A stretch of DNA of 64,000 bases from Petunia secreta (GCA_029990175.1 JARKIP010000065.1:26328501-26392500); one strand, 5' to 3'; positions 46,331 to 58,752 are shown, counted from the stretch's first letter. Notes: generated by a model not told the origin, from the letters alone. Translations and numbers: made by a program.

Positions 46331-46898
46331 TTCCTTTACTTATTTTTGTCGTTTTTTACTTTACTAATTCACTTTTTATATTTTTACGAGGTACTTCCTG
46401 ACGAGATTCACCAAAAGCGACATTATTGGAGTAGACAAATGTTTCAAAATATTTATTATTGTATTTTTGGCTTATCGTTTAATTTCCGGCACACTAACTA
46501 ATTTTGTTTATTTTGCAAGGTCCATTTAATAGAAGTTTGCTAAGGAAGAAAACAATTCGAGAAGATGAATCCTTTACTTTAAATTCAATTTGTGTACTTG
46601 TATATTCTAGTGAATACTGTTCAATTTTATTAAGTTTAATTTATTTTAAATCCCAACTATTAGTCCGGTCGGGAACCACACTTTGTGGAATCTGAGAGGT
46701 GCCTAACACCTTCCTCTTAGGTTAATCTGAACCCTTACTCAGAATTCTCGGTTCGTAGATCAAGTATCGGAGTTATATTAAAATTGGCTAGAAACAAAAT
46801 AGGTGCCCTAATACGCCTAGTTAAAAAATATGTTAGGTGGCGACTCCAAATCTTTACCCGCGAGTCCCAATAAGTCGAGCTTATTTCGAACTCTAACC

Positions 46899-46917
46899 GG
46901 GGGGGGGGGGGGGGGGG
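46899..46917. repeat. Homopolymer of 19 G
   Basis: The matching place in LTR1 (about 23410) has no G run. Confidence 0.85.
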
Positions 46918-46944
46918 TTCGGGGAAAAATGGACGTCGACAGAA

Positions 46945-46962
46945 TGGTGACTCCGCTGGGGA
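46945..46962 (+). promoter_or_regulatory. Primer binding site of A2
   Basis: TGGTGACTCCGCTGGGGA, one change from TGGCGACTCCGCTGGGGA, three bases after the LTR end. Confidence 0.8.
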
Positions 46963-48968
46963 AATCAAGGTTCAAACCATAACAGACTTTTAATTGGGAT
47001 TTTTTTGCATTTATTTTCTTATTTTCGTTATTTCTCAAAACTAATATTTCATTCTTTTCCTTTTGCAGGTTTGAAGTTTAGTTTTTATTTCATTTATTAT
47101 CTGTAATTGTTGTTTTGTTTATATTTCCTCTACTCCTGTAATTTGTTTACACTTGCACACACCATAAACGGTTACGTGGATCTCAGGGCCGTTTCACTCT
47201 CAAAAACCCTTTAGGGAGAACGGTTGGGGTATAGTTGGTCCGTGGTACAACCAACAACTCTAAACGTTCCCACCTCTTGGTTGTCCGCCTGGGGGAACCA
47301 TATCCTTGTCTAGACTAACCTACTCTTAGAAGGTTCTTTTAGGATAACACAACATGTCCTAAACTTCAGTTATTTTCAACGATTCTAAATCTTTTTCTTT
47401 AAAACAGTTTTACTTCATAATTCTTTTGTCTTTTTTCGAAAATTTCAACCTATGTTGCAGAACTAATTTGTTTGTTTTTCCCTTTTAAAATTTATTTTTG
47501 AAAATATTTCGATATATGCGCCATTTCCATAAATTTGCCAAATCTTTTTCTTAAAACAGGTTTCACTCCATAATTCTTTTCGCATTTTGAAAATATATCA
47601 CCTAACTCTATTAGCCTATTTTTCAAAATTAACTTGTTTGATTTGTCTTTCCCTCTTTTAAAAGTTGGTAAAACATTTCAATATGTGCATCTTTTCTTTT
47701 TCGGGATTTTTTATTGTCTAGTTTATATTAATCCTATCTTTCGAAACTAACACGTTTGTTTTGTTCTTATCCTTCTAAAATCATTTTACGAAATACTCCA
47801 ATATGTGTGCATCATTCTACAAAATATATGCATTTCTTTCAAAAAAAACTTGTGCATTTCTTTTAAACTTACCTTCCGCCGCTCCTGGCAAGTTTCTAAA
47901 TCGTGCGGTGGTTACGACCACCTCTTCCCTCACAAAAATCTCCTTTTAGGGGGAACAACTTGGAACCTATTTGGCCCGGGACGTTCCCACTCCTAAGTGG
48001 TCCGCTTATGAGGATAATAAAACTCAGTCTAGCCAACTTCATTCTTTAGTAGCAATGATAGGAATCATGCATCATGACATATCATTAGTCGAGTTGTTCT
48101 CAAGTCCAATAGGCCAACTTGTTCAAACAATCTGAACGGGTTTTTGGCCCTAAAAAGTGTTAAACATGGTTTATTGGCAAATACTTAAAGGATTAAAACG
48201 TGCAAATGTAGATCGTTTATTAACATTGTTCTGCATTCAGTGCCATTCAAAGGCACAAAGGTTACCTAAGAGGCTTCGAAGCCCAAAGTGAATCAGAAAT
48301 GATTGTTTATTCCTATACGGTTGGAGTCACTCTGTATTTAATGCTATTCAAAGGCACAAAGGTTATCCAAGAGGCGTCAAAAGCCCTAATTAAATCAGAA
48401 ATGATTGCTTAAACAATCATAATTATTCTGTATTCAATACCGTTCAAAGGAGTGAAGGTAACCCAAGAGGCATCAAAAGCCTGAATTGAATCAGAAATGG
48501 TTGCTTAAACAATCAAAGGTACTCTGTATTCAATGCCATTCAAAAGCGCGAAGGTAACCGATGCGGTGTCAAAAGCCCAAATTGAATCAGAAACGACCGT
48601 TTATTTCTTAAACAACTGGAATCATTCTGTATTCAATGTTATTCAAAGGCATTAAATGGTAACCAAAGAGGCATTAAAGGCCCAATTTGAAGCAGAAATG
48701 ACCGCTTGATGTACGGGATGAAACATAACGCACGTTTATCCTTTAAGCATTATATAAAGACTTGTCATCCGTGGTTTGTTAAAACTCCATTAACATTTTC
48801 CTTCTAAAGTATCTAAAGGGTTCTCAACTCACAACGACACATCTCCTCATATCCTCTGTTGTAGTATTTTCAAAAGCTTGTGCCACACGTTGATCATTTG
48901 CTTACAATAAAGCAAATTTTAGGCATTTTTTCCCTTTTCTTATCACCCTTCACCTTTTCAAAAAGATC
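46963..48968 (+). other. Leader of A2
   Basis: It contains the agttggtccgtggtacaacc block (about 47234-47254), a diverged second copy near 47940-48010, T-rich filler, and the five-copy repeat. No coding frame is supported. Confidence 0.65.
48228..48716 (+). repeat. Five tandem copies of the ~100-bp leader repeat (A2)
   Basis: tctgtattcaatgc-type starts lie near 48229, 48331, 48427, 48523 and 48627. They are homologous to 24432-24726 in A, which has three copies. Confidence 0.85.
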
Positions 48969-49714
48969 ATGGCCACTAGAACATTTGACATGGTTGTTGA
49001 AGTCCCTCAGTTGCTAAGAGATTGGTGGGGAAACTTAAGCATACATCAACAAGACCGAGTCAAAGTAGTGTTGCGGAATCTGATTTCACTAATGGAGCAC
49101 ACAGCAGTAAAAGAGATAGTAGAAGCAGCAGTACACTATTGGGATGCGGACCGAGCAATTTTTCACTTTGGGAACGTAGAGTTGACACCATTACTGGAAG
49201 AAATAGGCGGGTAAACCCAATTACCATTCGAAAGTGAAGAAGTCTCGATGCCTAAGAACATTGCACCCGAGGAGTTCTTCAAAATGGTAGGGTTTAAGCC
49301 CGAATTATGCACAGACAGTATACGGCAATCGGGAATTTCTCTAACTTCCCTATACATCAAATTTGGGTATGGAGAAGCATTTGAAGAATCTAAAGGCTAT
49401 TTCAACACTGATCAGGCAGATTGGCAAGAGCAGAGGGTACTTGCTTTTGTCACCAGCTTTTTAGGGACTGTAGTATTTCCAGAACACAAAGGACGAGTTG
49501 ATATTTGCATGGTATCAATTTTCGATACCTTATTCATGGATTTCAACAAAGAATACACTTTGGTGCCAATGATTGTTGCATAAATGTACCAAGCTTTAGA
49601 AAGATGCAAGAAAAGTGCTAGCTTTTTTTAAGGTTGTAATTTACTCCTACAAATTTGGTTGATGGAACATTTGCAAAGGATGAACAGCATAGACCAAGCT
49701 TTCCTCCCCATACC
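48969..49714 (+). pseudogene. ORF1 of A2 (DUF7745/plant-mobile-domain-like), truncated
   Basis: ATG at 48969: MATRTFDMVVEVPQLLRDWW, then VHYWDADRAIFHFGNVELTP, a stop at 49212-49214, ITPEEFFKMVGFKPELC-like text (49248 onward, APEEFFKMVGFKPELC), AFVTSFLGTVVFPEHKGRVD, and YTLVPMIVA before a stop at 49581-49583. The remnants after that (MYQALERCKKSASFF-like and LLLQIWLMEHLQRMN) run to the H insertion. It is closely similar to the ORF1 of A. Function unknown. Confidence 0.8.
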
Positions 49715-52700
49715 TGTTGACACCCAATTTTGTCCCGACAATTCTAATTAATTTCTAAATTAAGGTCAACTTTAAATTTAAAGTGAATCAATTCTATTAA
49801 TTTAAAATAGGTTAAATGTGCAATACACAGTCTAAAGATTAGTCTGCCTGCGCGATACCTTTATTTTAGTTAATTATCCTTAAAATAGGCTAAATGTGTT
49901 CCCATCTGCCAAATTTTCGCATAGATGTGCAAACACCTATATCTCCCAAAAAGCAAAAATCCCTAAGCCCTTTTTCCTGATCCAAAACCCATACCCATTT
50001 CCTTCTCTAAAATCCCTGACCCGCTGGACTCTCTTCTTCATCTCCGTACAGTGCCTCTGTGGACAAATAGAATCATCCCAACACGCAGCTATTGGAAAAC
50101 CTGATCTATTTTGTACTGTTGGAGGTCATTTGAGGTATTTTCTCTGTCTTGAAGAACCCTAAGTGGTTCATTTAAAACCCTTTGGAATGAAGTAAAAAAT
50201 GGAGCAGCCATTAATGGGGTGAGGATAGAGCGCGACAGTAAAAGAGAACAGGGGTGAATAGGGAGAGGGTTGGAAATGAAAAGGAGGCAGAGCAATATAT
50301 ATTTTTTTAGTCTTTGAAAATACATAGATCATTAATATTTTCTGTTTCTGTTTGGGATTAAATACATCATTTTTCGGATTCGTCTCGTCGCTTCGTCAAA
50401 CGAGTCGTCGCTTACTCGAGTCGCATTTCTTCGGATCGACGCCCTTTTCACTGCGCCGCAAAAGATAATAACTAAACCTTGACTTATTTCTTGTTCCTTT
50501 ATTTAGTTATTGCTGGTTTGGAAATATAAGCATGTGTGTATGGAAACTGTTATGTTAGCGTCTTCAGTTAAGTTTTTGGTTTATTTTGGTATTCACCATT
50601 TGATGCTAAAGAAATTTCGATAGTTTTAACTCAAAATATTTCTTTGGACTATCACTGGGATGAATACGCATAGCTACCTGATTCATTCTTTCAGTGTGAT
50701 TGTCGTTTCCTTTGGTTAATGTCAAAATATAATGGAACTTATTTCTTGGAAAGTTTGAATCTTTCTAGAGCTATTCTAATTCATTTTGATGAATATTAAA
50801 AATGAAAATGTCATACTTATTCATGGCTGAAAATAATGCACGAAATATTGTTTGTTCTGTTTTGTCCTGAACCTAAGAGTGTTATAAATTTTGGTCATTT
50901 GATTGCCTGTGTTGTTTTGAGAGAATCTTAGATTGTTTGATAAGTTGTGAAAGCGTAGAAGGGGATTCAGTTCCTGGTTGATTGAACTGATTTTTGGCAG
51001 TAGAAGTAGTGGATATATTTTATAGAGGGGTTGTAGGTCTGAAGGTTATGCTGGTAGTTTGTTAGTTGGTTTAGGATTTTGGTAGGCTGGTGTACGAGGG
51101 TCTAGTTGCTCTGGTTTGCTTTGTTTTCCAGGAAATTTTAGAGAAGGTGAGATGAGGTTTTGTGAGAAAATGTGGGTGGTGGTGTTGCTATGGGATATAG
51201 CAGGCAGTGTGGGTAAGAGTATCTGCTTGTGTGGGGTTGTGAGTGTTACGCCGAGGGTCTGCAGTTCAAGGGTGTCCTGGGAGGTAGCAAGTTGCTCCTA
51301 GGACTTTTTGTTTTTTGTAAGATGAGGGATGAGATTTTGTAGGCTGCAGGTTTTTGTGAAAGGGATTGCAGGCAGGTGAGATGGTTTATGGCGATGTTGT
51401 CTCTGTTTCAGTTGTTTGATTGGAGTTTCAGTAGTAGTTAGTAGGAAGTAGGGTGAGTTTGTCCTAACTTGGCATGGTCTGGTTGCATTAGTTCGTCTTG
51501 TATCAGCTTCAAATGGAGTTTAGTCTAGTCTTCCTCTAATGTTTCGCTTTAGTCTAGGAAAAGGGGGTGAGCAGTGTTCCTTCCTAGTTGTTTCCTAAGT
51601 TTTGAGGCCTGAAATAGGGTAGCGTGGGCTTGGTTTAAGAAGTTGTGTGTTCAGGTTTTTCCAGGTTGTTTCTTAGTTGTTTAGAGAGTGAGGTTCAGTG
51701 TGCGCAGGTATTGAGTGCCTTTTCTGTGGGTGTCGGATTGTTTTTTCCGGGCAGATTAGGAGAGGAGATGTTTGCATATAAATTGTAATGTTCCAGGTTG
51801 TGAGGGTGTTAATCTCGACCTTATTTCGCTTTGTTTGTTTCATCAAAAGCCGTCCCCTTGTTGCTCTCTGTATAAGCGAAAGATCAATTGTAAAGTGCAG
51901 CTTTGCTAGTCTATTTCCTAAGGTCCTAAGTCAGCTGTTTCGCTTAGTTTCTCTTCCATTTTAAATCTGTCCAGCAGTGGGTGTTGCCTCTTTTGAATGA
52001 GTTTCAAATTGGTTCTGTTTGTTGGATACTGGAAGGTGTTAAAGAGTAATGCAAAGGGGTGGGAGAGAGTCCTCTTGTTCTCATTGTTCCTTGCAGCAGC
52101 CCAACCTATTATTCAAGAAGTGAAAAGTCTAGACTAGTTTTTGGTTCCATGGTTTTAGATCTGTTTGTTTGCAGCAATCCCATTAAGTCGATCCAGTTTG
52201 TTTTATGTCTTCTTCCTTAATGGTCTGTTATTGTGGTTCTAAGTAGGTAATCTTTCCTGGTATTAAAAGTACATAGTTAGTATTAAAATTCATAGATGCT
52301 GACTGGTTAATTTTGTTTGAAACTTGAATGGTCTTGAACTTGATAGTTTTGGCAGAACCATTAAAGTTTTAATTTTGTCGTATAAACTCTCACTTTTGTT
52401 TGGTCTTGGAACCTGCTTGTGTTCCTATTGATTTGCGTTCATGCTTTAAAATGAAGTCTCTTGCTGAACTGAATCATTAGGCCCTCTAGAAGAACTCCCT
52501 TCATAAATATGTTTGGGTATTAAAATAGGAAAGACTTTTTTGCTTTTAAAATCCCTTTTGTTTAAAGCTAATAGAATGGTTCTTTTAGTTGTGATAAATT
52601 AGTACTAATGTTGTGCCGATTGAGATCTCGTAAATTTTCTCTCAAGATTAAGTCTCAAGTTACAATCTATTCTGTCGTATTCAGTAGACTTTTGTTCCTT

Positions 52701-54003
52701 CTTTTGGGAAAACTTGTTTATAAATTGACTTAAATACTGTTTTGGAAACTCAGCTGTCATGGAGAGAACGGTTGTTGAGGAGCTCAAATGTTTTATCTTG
52801 AACTTTGTTTCATGCTTTGACATTTTGAGATTTACTTCAGCTTTGTATTGTTTCCCTTCCCATCTTTTATGTTGAAGAGTATTTTATTTATGATAAAATG
52901 AAAGAAGGATTGGGAACTAGATGTCCTCAGCCTAGAAGAAAGATACAAAAGTTATGTTGCATTGCTGTTTGTCTATCCTTCAATTTCATTAGTATCTATA
53001 ATTTGTTCATATTCATTCCGTGAGCTTCAGCTTTCTCAATGGACGTTTGGCTTGATAACAAATCAAAGCGGAGTTTGAGTATTGTTTAAGCTGTAAAGCT
53101 CGACATATTATTTCATGATTAGCTGAGTTGCTTAAATCTTGTTTATGGAGAATGAAGGAATCTTAGCGAATGGAATAGTGTGCTAGGCTGTTGTATCACA
53201 TTTTTTCAATTGTCTATGGGGAAATCTGCCTTGTCTGTTGTATCACTTTATTATGTGTTTGACTGTAATGATGTGATGAAAAACTAGGTCATTGAGGACC
53301 AATGTAGAATCTTGTAAATAATTCTTGAACGTATACTAATCCTTTTTATTTCTTTCATTGCACGACCACTCTTGGGGATGAGTTGGCTAAACTCGCATAT
53401 TAGGATTGGCTCATTGGCTTGGAGTTGCATTGGGGTCAAGATTTGGGCTCAAGTTCTCGAGACCTTTAGAAATTTAGAAATCCAAGGCTCGTTTCGCGAG
53501 TTTGCTTTCCGGGTTCTATCTTTTAACTCTTGTCTTCACTTTGCCTTAGGATATTTATATAAATTACTTGTAGAATAATTATGTATATATATATTTATGA
53601 CTAATATTTATTGATTGAGTTATTTGCCTACTTTATGGTTATTACCTTTTAATTTTTGAGTTGTTATTTAATTTATTGCAAATCAGGCCATTTAAGCAAA
53701 TGCATACAAAATTTCGTAAATTTTCGAAACCACGATTAATAAGTGACTATAGGAAAAGACTTGTATCTTATTGATATGAATTAGTTTCTTTAGAAAGTCA
53801 AAAGTTATAAAGAAGTTTTAATTAACTTCTAAATGTCCCGAAACAACTTTGCAAAAAGCGATTTGAAACCTAAAGTTCCATCTTATGGTGAGAAGCTGGG
53901 TTTAAAGTTGAAATTGAGCAAGTGTCATTTATGCGTTATCACATACGAGTTGGCAAAGAAATTAGGACGATCAAATCGTTCCTTTTAAAAAGAAAATGCT
54001 CTT

Positions 54004-54042
<39 letters not shown>

Positions 54043-54401
54043 TTTTATTTTATTTTAAAAAATATTAAAGCTTTTAAATAAAATTGTGAAATGTTTTGAA
54101 AACTTACTAAATTTAATTAGTTGAATTAATTAATAGTCTGTCGGATTAACCGTTTTTAACGGAATTTCGAAAGTGCCTTAAAACCTTCTTTCGAAATTAA
54201 CAAAACCTCTTACCTTTAGAATCTCTTAAAGAAAGACCGCCTTTTTATAAAAATGGAGATTTGCACGCATTTGTTTATTTGGTTCCCTGCTTTTCCTTAA
54301 ATTGGGTGGCGACTCCAAAAAAAAACTCCAAAAGAGTTAGTCCATCCTGTCGATATTCCTGAAATTTAATCCTTCGGGGTTAATTTTTTGGGGGTTCAAC
54401 A
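49715..54401 (+). repeat. 5' LTR of H (4.7 kb)
   Basis: It starts TGTTGACACCCAATTTTGTC like LTR2 and ends TTCAACA, three bases before the primer site. The body differs from LTR2, so it is a different Tat family. It includes a (TTTA)n tract at about 54001-54055. No host or element gene is seen in it. Confidence 0.78.
54001..54055. repeat. (TTTA)n microsatellite
   Basis: About 11 tetranucleotide units followed by TTTTA variants. Confidence 0.9.
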
Positions 54402-54404
54402 GCA

Positions 54405-54422
54405 TGGCGACTCCGCTGGGGA
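54405..54422 (+). promoter_or_regulatory. Primer binding site of H
   Basis: An exact TGGCGACTCCGCTGGGGA, complementary to the tRNA-Arg 3' end including CCA (tRNA identity from memory). Confidence 0.85.
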
Positions 54423-55398
54423 AGCTCCTGATGTCTTTAAAAGATCAGTGGGGTCCCTCTCGTGAATGGCTTTGCGTGTATGCAGGCCCATGTGGACTAA
54501 CCAGCTGCAAATTCTTATGGAATGAAGTATGCTTGTCTCATACTAGGAGAGTGAGCCCCTATGCCTATAAACGACCAATGGGGTCCCTCCTTGAAGACCA
54601 GTGCGGTCTTGGCTACCTAGGAAACTGAGAGGCTTGATTAAAGCCGAGGACCAGTGAGGAGCCTTATGAACAAGGTCTGTGAGCCTTGCAAAACCTAGGA
54701 AGCTGAGAGGCTTGTCCAAAGCCAAGGACCAGCGAGGTTTAATTTTTAGAAAGGTCAATTAGAACCTTTTCTGATTTGCAGTCTGGTATTGTGAAGGCGT
54801 TGAAAATTTCACACCTGGATGTTGTAAATAATTGGGAGTTGTGCTTGGAGGAGTGTGGATGTTTACATAAGGTGTATGGGGATTGTTTCAGGTTTTAGGC
54901 ATTTGGGTTTAGAATTTTGTGCAGATGTTGTGAGAGCATGAGCTATATTAGAATTTCGAGTTGATACCAACATTTGGAAGGTAGTTGGGATAACGGAATT
55001 GCAGTGTTAAGGCGGAGAGATGATTGTTATCAATTATTGTTATTGTTGCTTACTCTAAATCTGAATTGCTCAGAACTGGCATGAACTATTTTTCGTTACC
55101 ACTTGCTTGCGCGATTAGGCTTACCTCTAGCACAAAGAGGCACATTACAGGGTAGGACGCGCCCGCATTTTATTTTACGCTCAACTAATTGTGATTTCCA
55201 CATGTCAAACTTGTTTAAAATGCAAAGCGCTACGTGACGCGCGCTACGTGATTGTGTGCAATTATGCCAATGATCTGGAAACTAACATAGTTACCTTTTG
55301 ATTTTTTTCCTTTTGTTTTGATTATCCCCCAAAAGAGAGAGTTTGATTCGTGTGGACTCCCGAGTTGGTGAAGTGTCTAATCCAAAGTGAAGCAAAAA
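54423..55398 (+). other. Leader of H
   Basis: About 54430-54740 contains repeated phrases (gaccaatggggtccctc, cctaggaaactgagaggctt, agccaaggaccagcgagg). No ORF1-type domain precedes gag. Confidence 0.6.
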
Positions 55399-57057
55399 AT
55401 GACTGATTTGACTAATGATCAGACTGGTATCCCTGCATCTTCTAATGAGCAAGCAGTTGTTGTTCCTGATGAAAAAATTGCTAGTATGGCTAAGCAGATT
55501 GAGTGTATGCAAGCTGAACTAGAAAGAATGAAACGGTCGAGCCACCAAAATGCGCCAGCCGTGCTATCGACTCTGAACCCCAATGTTGAAACTGCCAATC
55601 CCAACACGCCTTTAAATTCCAGTGTCATTTGTATGCTTGCACCAGTTAACAACATCCCAAATGCATTCATTAACCACAACAACTTGCCTCAATATCAATA
55701 TTTACCTGCCAAAGATACTCCTCGTCCTCCACAATCCAAAGTACCCATTGAAGTGCCCATAACTGTAGAAAAGCAGGGAAAGACAGTTGAGCAAGATGAG
55801 ATAATCCAAACGATGAAAATCATGCAGCAATCCATCAAGGATTTGCAAGTATCTAGAGGACGTCAAAGCATCTCCTACCGCAATCTTTATCTATACCCTG
55901 ACGTTACTCTTCCTCCCGGGTTTAAGGTGCCAAAATTTGATATGTATGATGGTCATAGTGACCCATTTGTTCATTTGACCAAATATCTCAACCGAATGAG
56001 GGTTGCAGGAGGTAAAGATGAACTTTTGATGGCCTTCTTCAGTCATAGTCTGGAAGGTATTGCTGCTAAATGGTTTGCAAGACAAGATATAAGCAAGTGG
56101 CGGGAGTTTGATGACATAGCCAATGATTTTATAAAGCAATTTGAGTACAATGTCAAGATGGCTCCTGACCTTATAACCTTGTCCAATCTGAAGAAGAAAC
56201 CAACAGAAACCTTTAGGGAATACGCATTGAGATGGCGTGAACAAGCTGCAAGGGTGCAACCGCCAATGACTGAGGAAGATATGGTAAAATACTTCATCCG
56301 AGCCCAAGATGATTCTTATTACATGCACTTGCTCCCTATGATGGGTAAACCCTATTCTGAACTTCTTGTGATGGGAGAGATGGTCGAAGAAGGGATTAAG
56401 ATAGGGCGAATTGTAAGTTTTGCTGCAATGAAGGCAACTACGTAAGCCATCCAGACTGGTATGGGCAATTTTGAGAAGAAAAAGAGGGAAGATGAAGTTG
56501 GTATTGATATGGCTGATATCGACCAAAGGCCAAACAAGAAGCCGACCTTCAGAAACTCACCAAACCAGCCCACTGACCAAAGCACACTATACTCGACTCA
56601 CCCAAGTCAATACCAAATTCCACCTGCTCCATATCCCGTCTACAATACTCAACCCAATTACCATCAATCTAGAATACCCGCTTATCAGCCTTATTCACAA
56701 CCGCAAGCATACAATTACCCTCAATAACACCAGTTACTTGTAGCCCGTCAGTCTATGCCAACAGGGTCTCGTCCCAAATATGAAAAGAGACAGCACCGAA
56801 AATTCACTTCTTTAGGTGAACCACAAGCTCAACTGTATGAAAGATTAAAGGATATGGGAGTGTTAAACCCTTTAGCAGGAGATGGTACGTTTGACCCTCC
56901 CCCAGAAAATGTTGTTGGGACCAAGTATTGTGCTTACCATGCAGAATTTGCCAAGCATGACACTGAGGAATGTGTCCTTTTTAAACATAAAATCCAAGAT
57001 TTGATTGAAGACAGTACAATCCAGCTGAGTGAACCAACGCAGGAGACTTGGTTGTGA
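55399..57057 (+). pseudogene. gag: Gag of H, one frame with two nonsense codons
   Basis: The start ATG at 55399 opens MTDLTNDQTG. A helix (IASMAKQIECMQAELERMKR) and a linker are followed by the gag core from about 55910 (LPPGFKVPKFDMYDGHSDPF and KWFARQDISKWREFDDIAND). A stop TAA at 56443 interrupts the frame. It continues with a Pro/Gln/Tyr-rich stretch, a second TAA at 56725, and the Cys-His motif YCAYHAEFAKHDTEEC near 56928-56975, ending at 57057. Both stops lie where family members read through; CAA to TAA change is the simple explanation. The rest is well kept. Confidence 0.88.
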
Positions 57058-58752
57058 ACTAAAAGCACTTTGCAAAATTTCGATTCAGATTGAGGCCCCG
57101 AATCATGCTGGTTCAAAATTTATCATTTTGCCTCAAGAAAATATTTTTTCTCATTTCCATGTAATTTTGATTGTAACGCGAATTACGCGTGACCTGATTC
57201 CCAAGGCGGGATACGTAAGCAACTCACATAGAGCTCTGTTACACTAGCATAGGAATCCCCTATTTCCTCTTTTATGTAATTTTGAACTACTTTTGGTCTG
57301 ATTCCTGGAATGGCAACATGATAAGTACGCAACCCACATCGGATTCGATCAGATTTTGTAATGCTTTAAGGCTTGTTTATCTTTGATGATGTAATTCCGA
57401 ACTATGCATCTGGGCAGATGTGTAGGCATTCCTATTCGGATTCGGCTTCGCACTTAGATTGCCATATTCCCCAAATCTTTATGTAAGCAAAACTACGCAC
57501 GGTCTGATTCCCAAGGAGGGATACGTAGGCGCTCTCAACGGGCTCGACTCTATAATATTAAAATTTTCAGTTTCCCCTAAAGTAAGAAACTGGGGCAAAT
57601 TTTGCAAGGCAAGTTGAAGATTTGAAAGATAGCAACTGGGGCAAATCTTGCAAAGCGAGTTGAAGATGTAAAAGATCATAACTGGGGCAATTTTTTGCAA
57701 AAGGTGGTATTTCCCGATAGAAGATGAATGGACAAAATTCTGAAAGTGTTTGAGAATGGTGCAAAGTTGCAAGATAAAGGATGTTCAATTTGTTTCAATA
57801 TATGTCACCATCTGAAATACAGCAAGGGTTTCAAATTAACATAAATGTTACACGAAAATCCTTTTCAACTATGCAAGTACTTGTGTCAGCTATTTGAAAC
57901 TTATTGTGCTATTAGTTCATTAGCCAAGTCTCAAATGATGGATTGCAAATCTAGACAAAGTGAGAAAAAGGAAGCAGTTGCAGGATGAAGACTCGAGTCA
58001 GCATGAATCAAACGCTCCCCCCTCCCTACAAAAACTAACGATTTTTCTTTGAGTGCAGGAATTTCAAAGCAACAAGATGAGGAAACTAGCAACTATCAAT
58101 TCTTCATAGAGTATTTGTCATACACATTGAACAATGTTGCCAAGATAACTGATCGAGATTGGAGGCGTTATCTGACTCATTGCATACGCAAAACGATCTT
58201 ATTTCTCTCTCTAATTCTGCCCTTGCAAAATCAAAACTTTATTACTTTATTGACAACTTTACTTTACACTTTGCAGGAATTAAGCATTAACTCAGTTTTT
58301 CTCAAGGATAACACTCAACTATTTATGGCTTCACCAAATATAAGCCAGACGGCTTAAACTCTCACTTTATATCTCCTTTATCTTTGACATTTTCCTGTCT
58401 ATATGAATTTAATGAAAACTTTATTTTGCAGGCTATTCTACCACTTATTTTACAAGTATCAACATCAAGTCTATCGTAAACAATCGAAGACACTATTGTT
58501 AAGAAGCCTACCGTAGAAAACGGGAGACTCGATCATGAGTCACTGCCGAAAGGCGGCATTTCTATTTTCCATAATTATTGCAAATTGTTAGACATATCGG
58601 TTTGATTTCTCATTCACTTTATGAGAGCGCTTACTAAAGTTACATTTTTTATGATTTACAGATATTGTCAATCCTGGGGGGCTCACTTTATTTTGTAGTC
58701 AAGACCATTCCTCCGCGGAAGAGTTCAAAGAGTATAACGTATTTATGTGTTT
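57058..58752 (+). other. 3' untranslated region of H, first part
   Basis: It contains three variants of ctgattccc-x-gggatacgta (57194, 57299, 57504), as in E at 8521-8552. Three copies of aactggggcaaa follow (57588, 57634, 57679) at a ~46-bp period. No coding frame is supported to 58752. Confidence 0.7.
57588..57691 (+). repeat. Three tandem polypurine-like motifs (aactggggcaaa)
   Basis: Each is followed by ttttgcaa-type sequence and agttgaagat or a similar block. Confidence 0.8.

Larger units (their letters stand above)
44216..46941 (+). repeat. LTR2, shared between A and A2 (2726 bp)
   Basis: TGTTGACACCC…GTCGACA. It matches LTR1 (5554-5762 plus 21740-23436). A 3' untranslated region lies before it, and a primer site plus leader lie after it, so it acts as the 3' LTR of A and the 5' LTR of A2. 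It contains (TTA)n at about 46190-46330 and a 19-G run. Confidence 0.85.
46942..49714 (+). mobile_element. Element A2: second Tat/Ogre-like unit (primer site, leader, start of ORF1), cut by H
   Basis: It follows LTR2 directly and has the same layout as A. It ends abruptly at 49714, where the LTR of H begins. Confidence 0.8.

Noticed and set aside
46181..46501. 106-codon frame rich in Tyr, Leu and Ile
   Set aside because: It is (TTA)n microsatellite sequence in LTR2.
50000..54000. Search for a host gene in the long frame-poor stretch
   Set aside because: Bounded by LTR start and primer site; no coding pattern, so it is LTR.
54405..54422. tRNA-Arg gene fragment
   Set aside because: Only the 18-nt complement of a tRNA end beside an LTR; it is a primer binding site.
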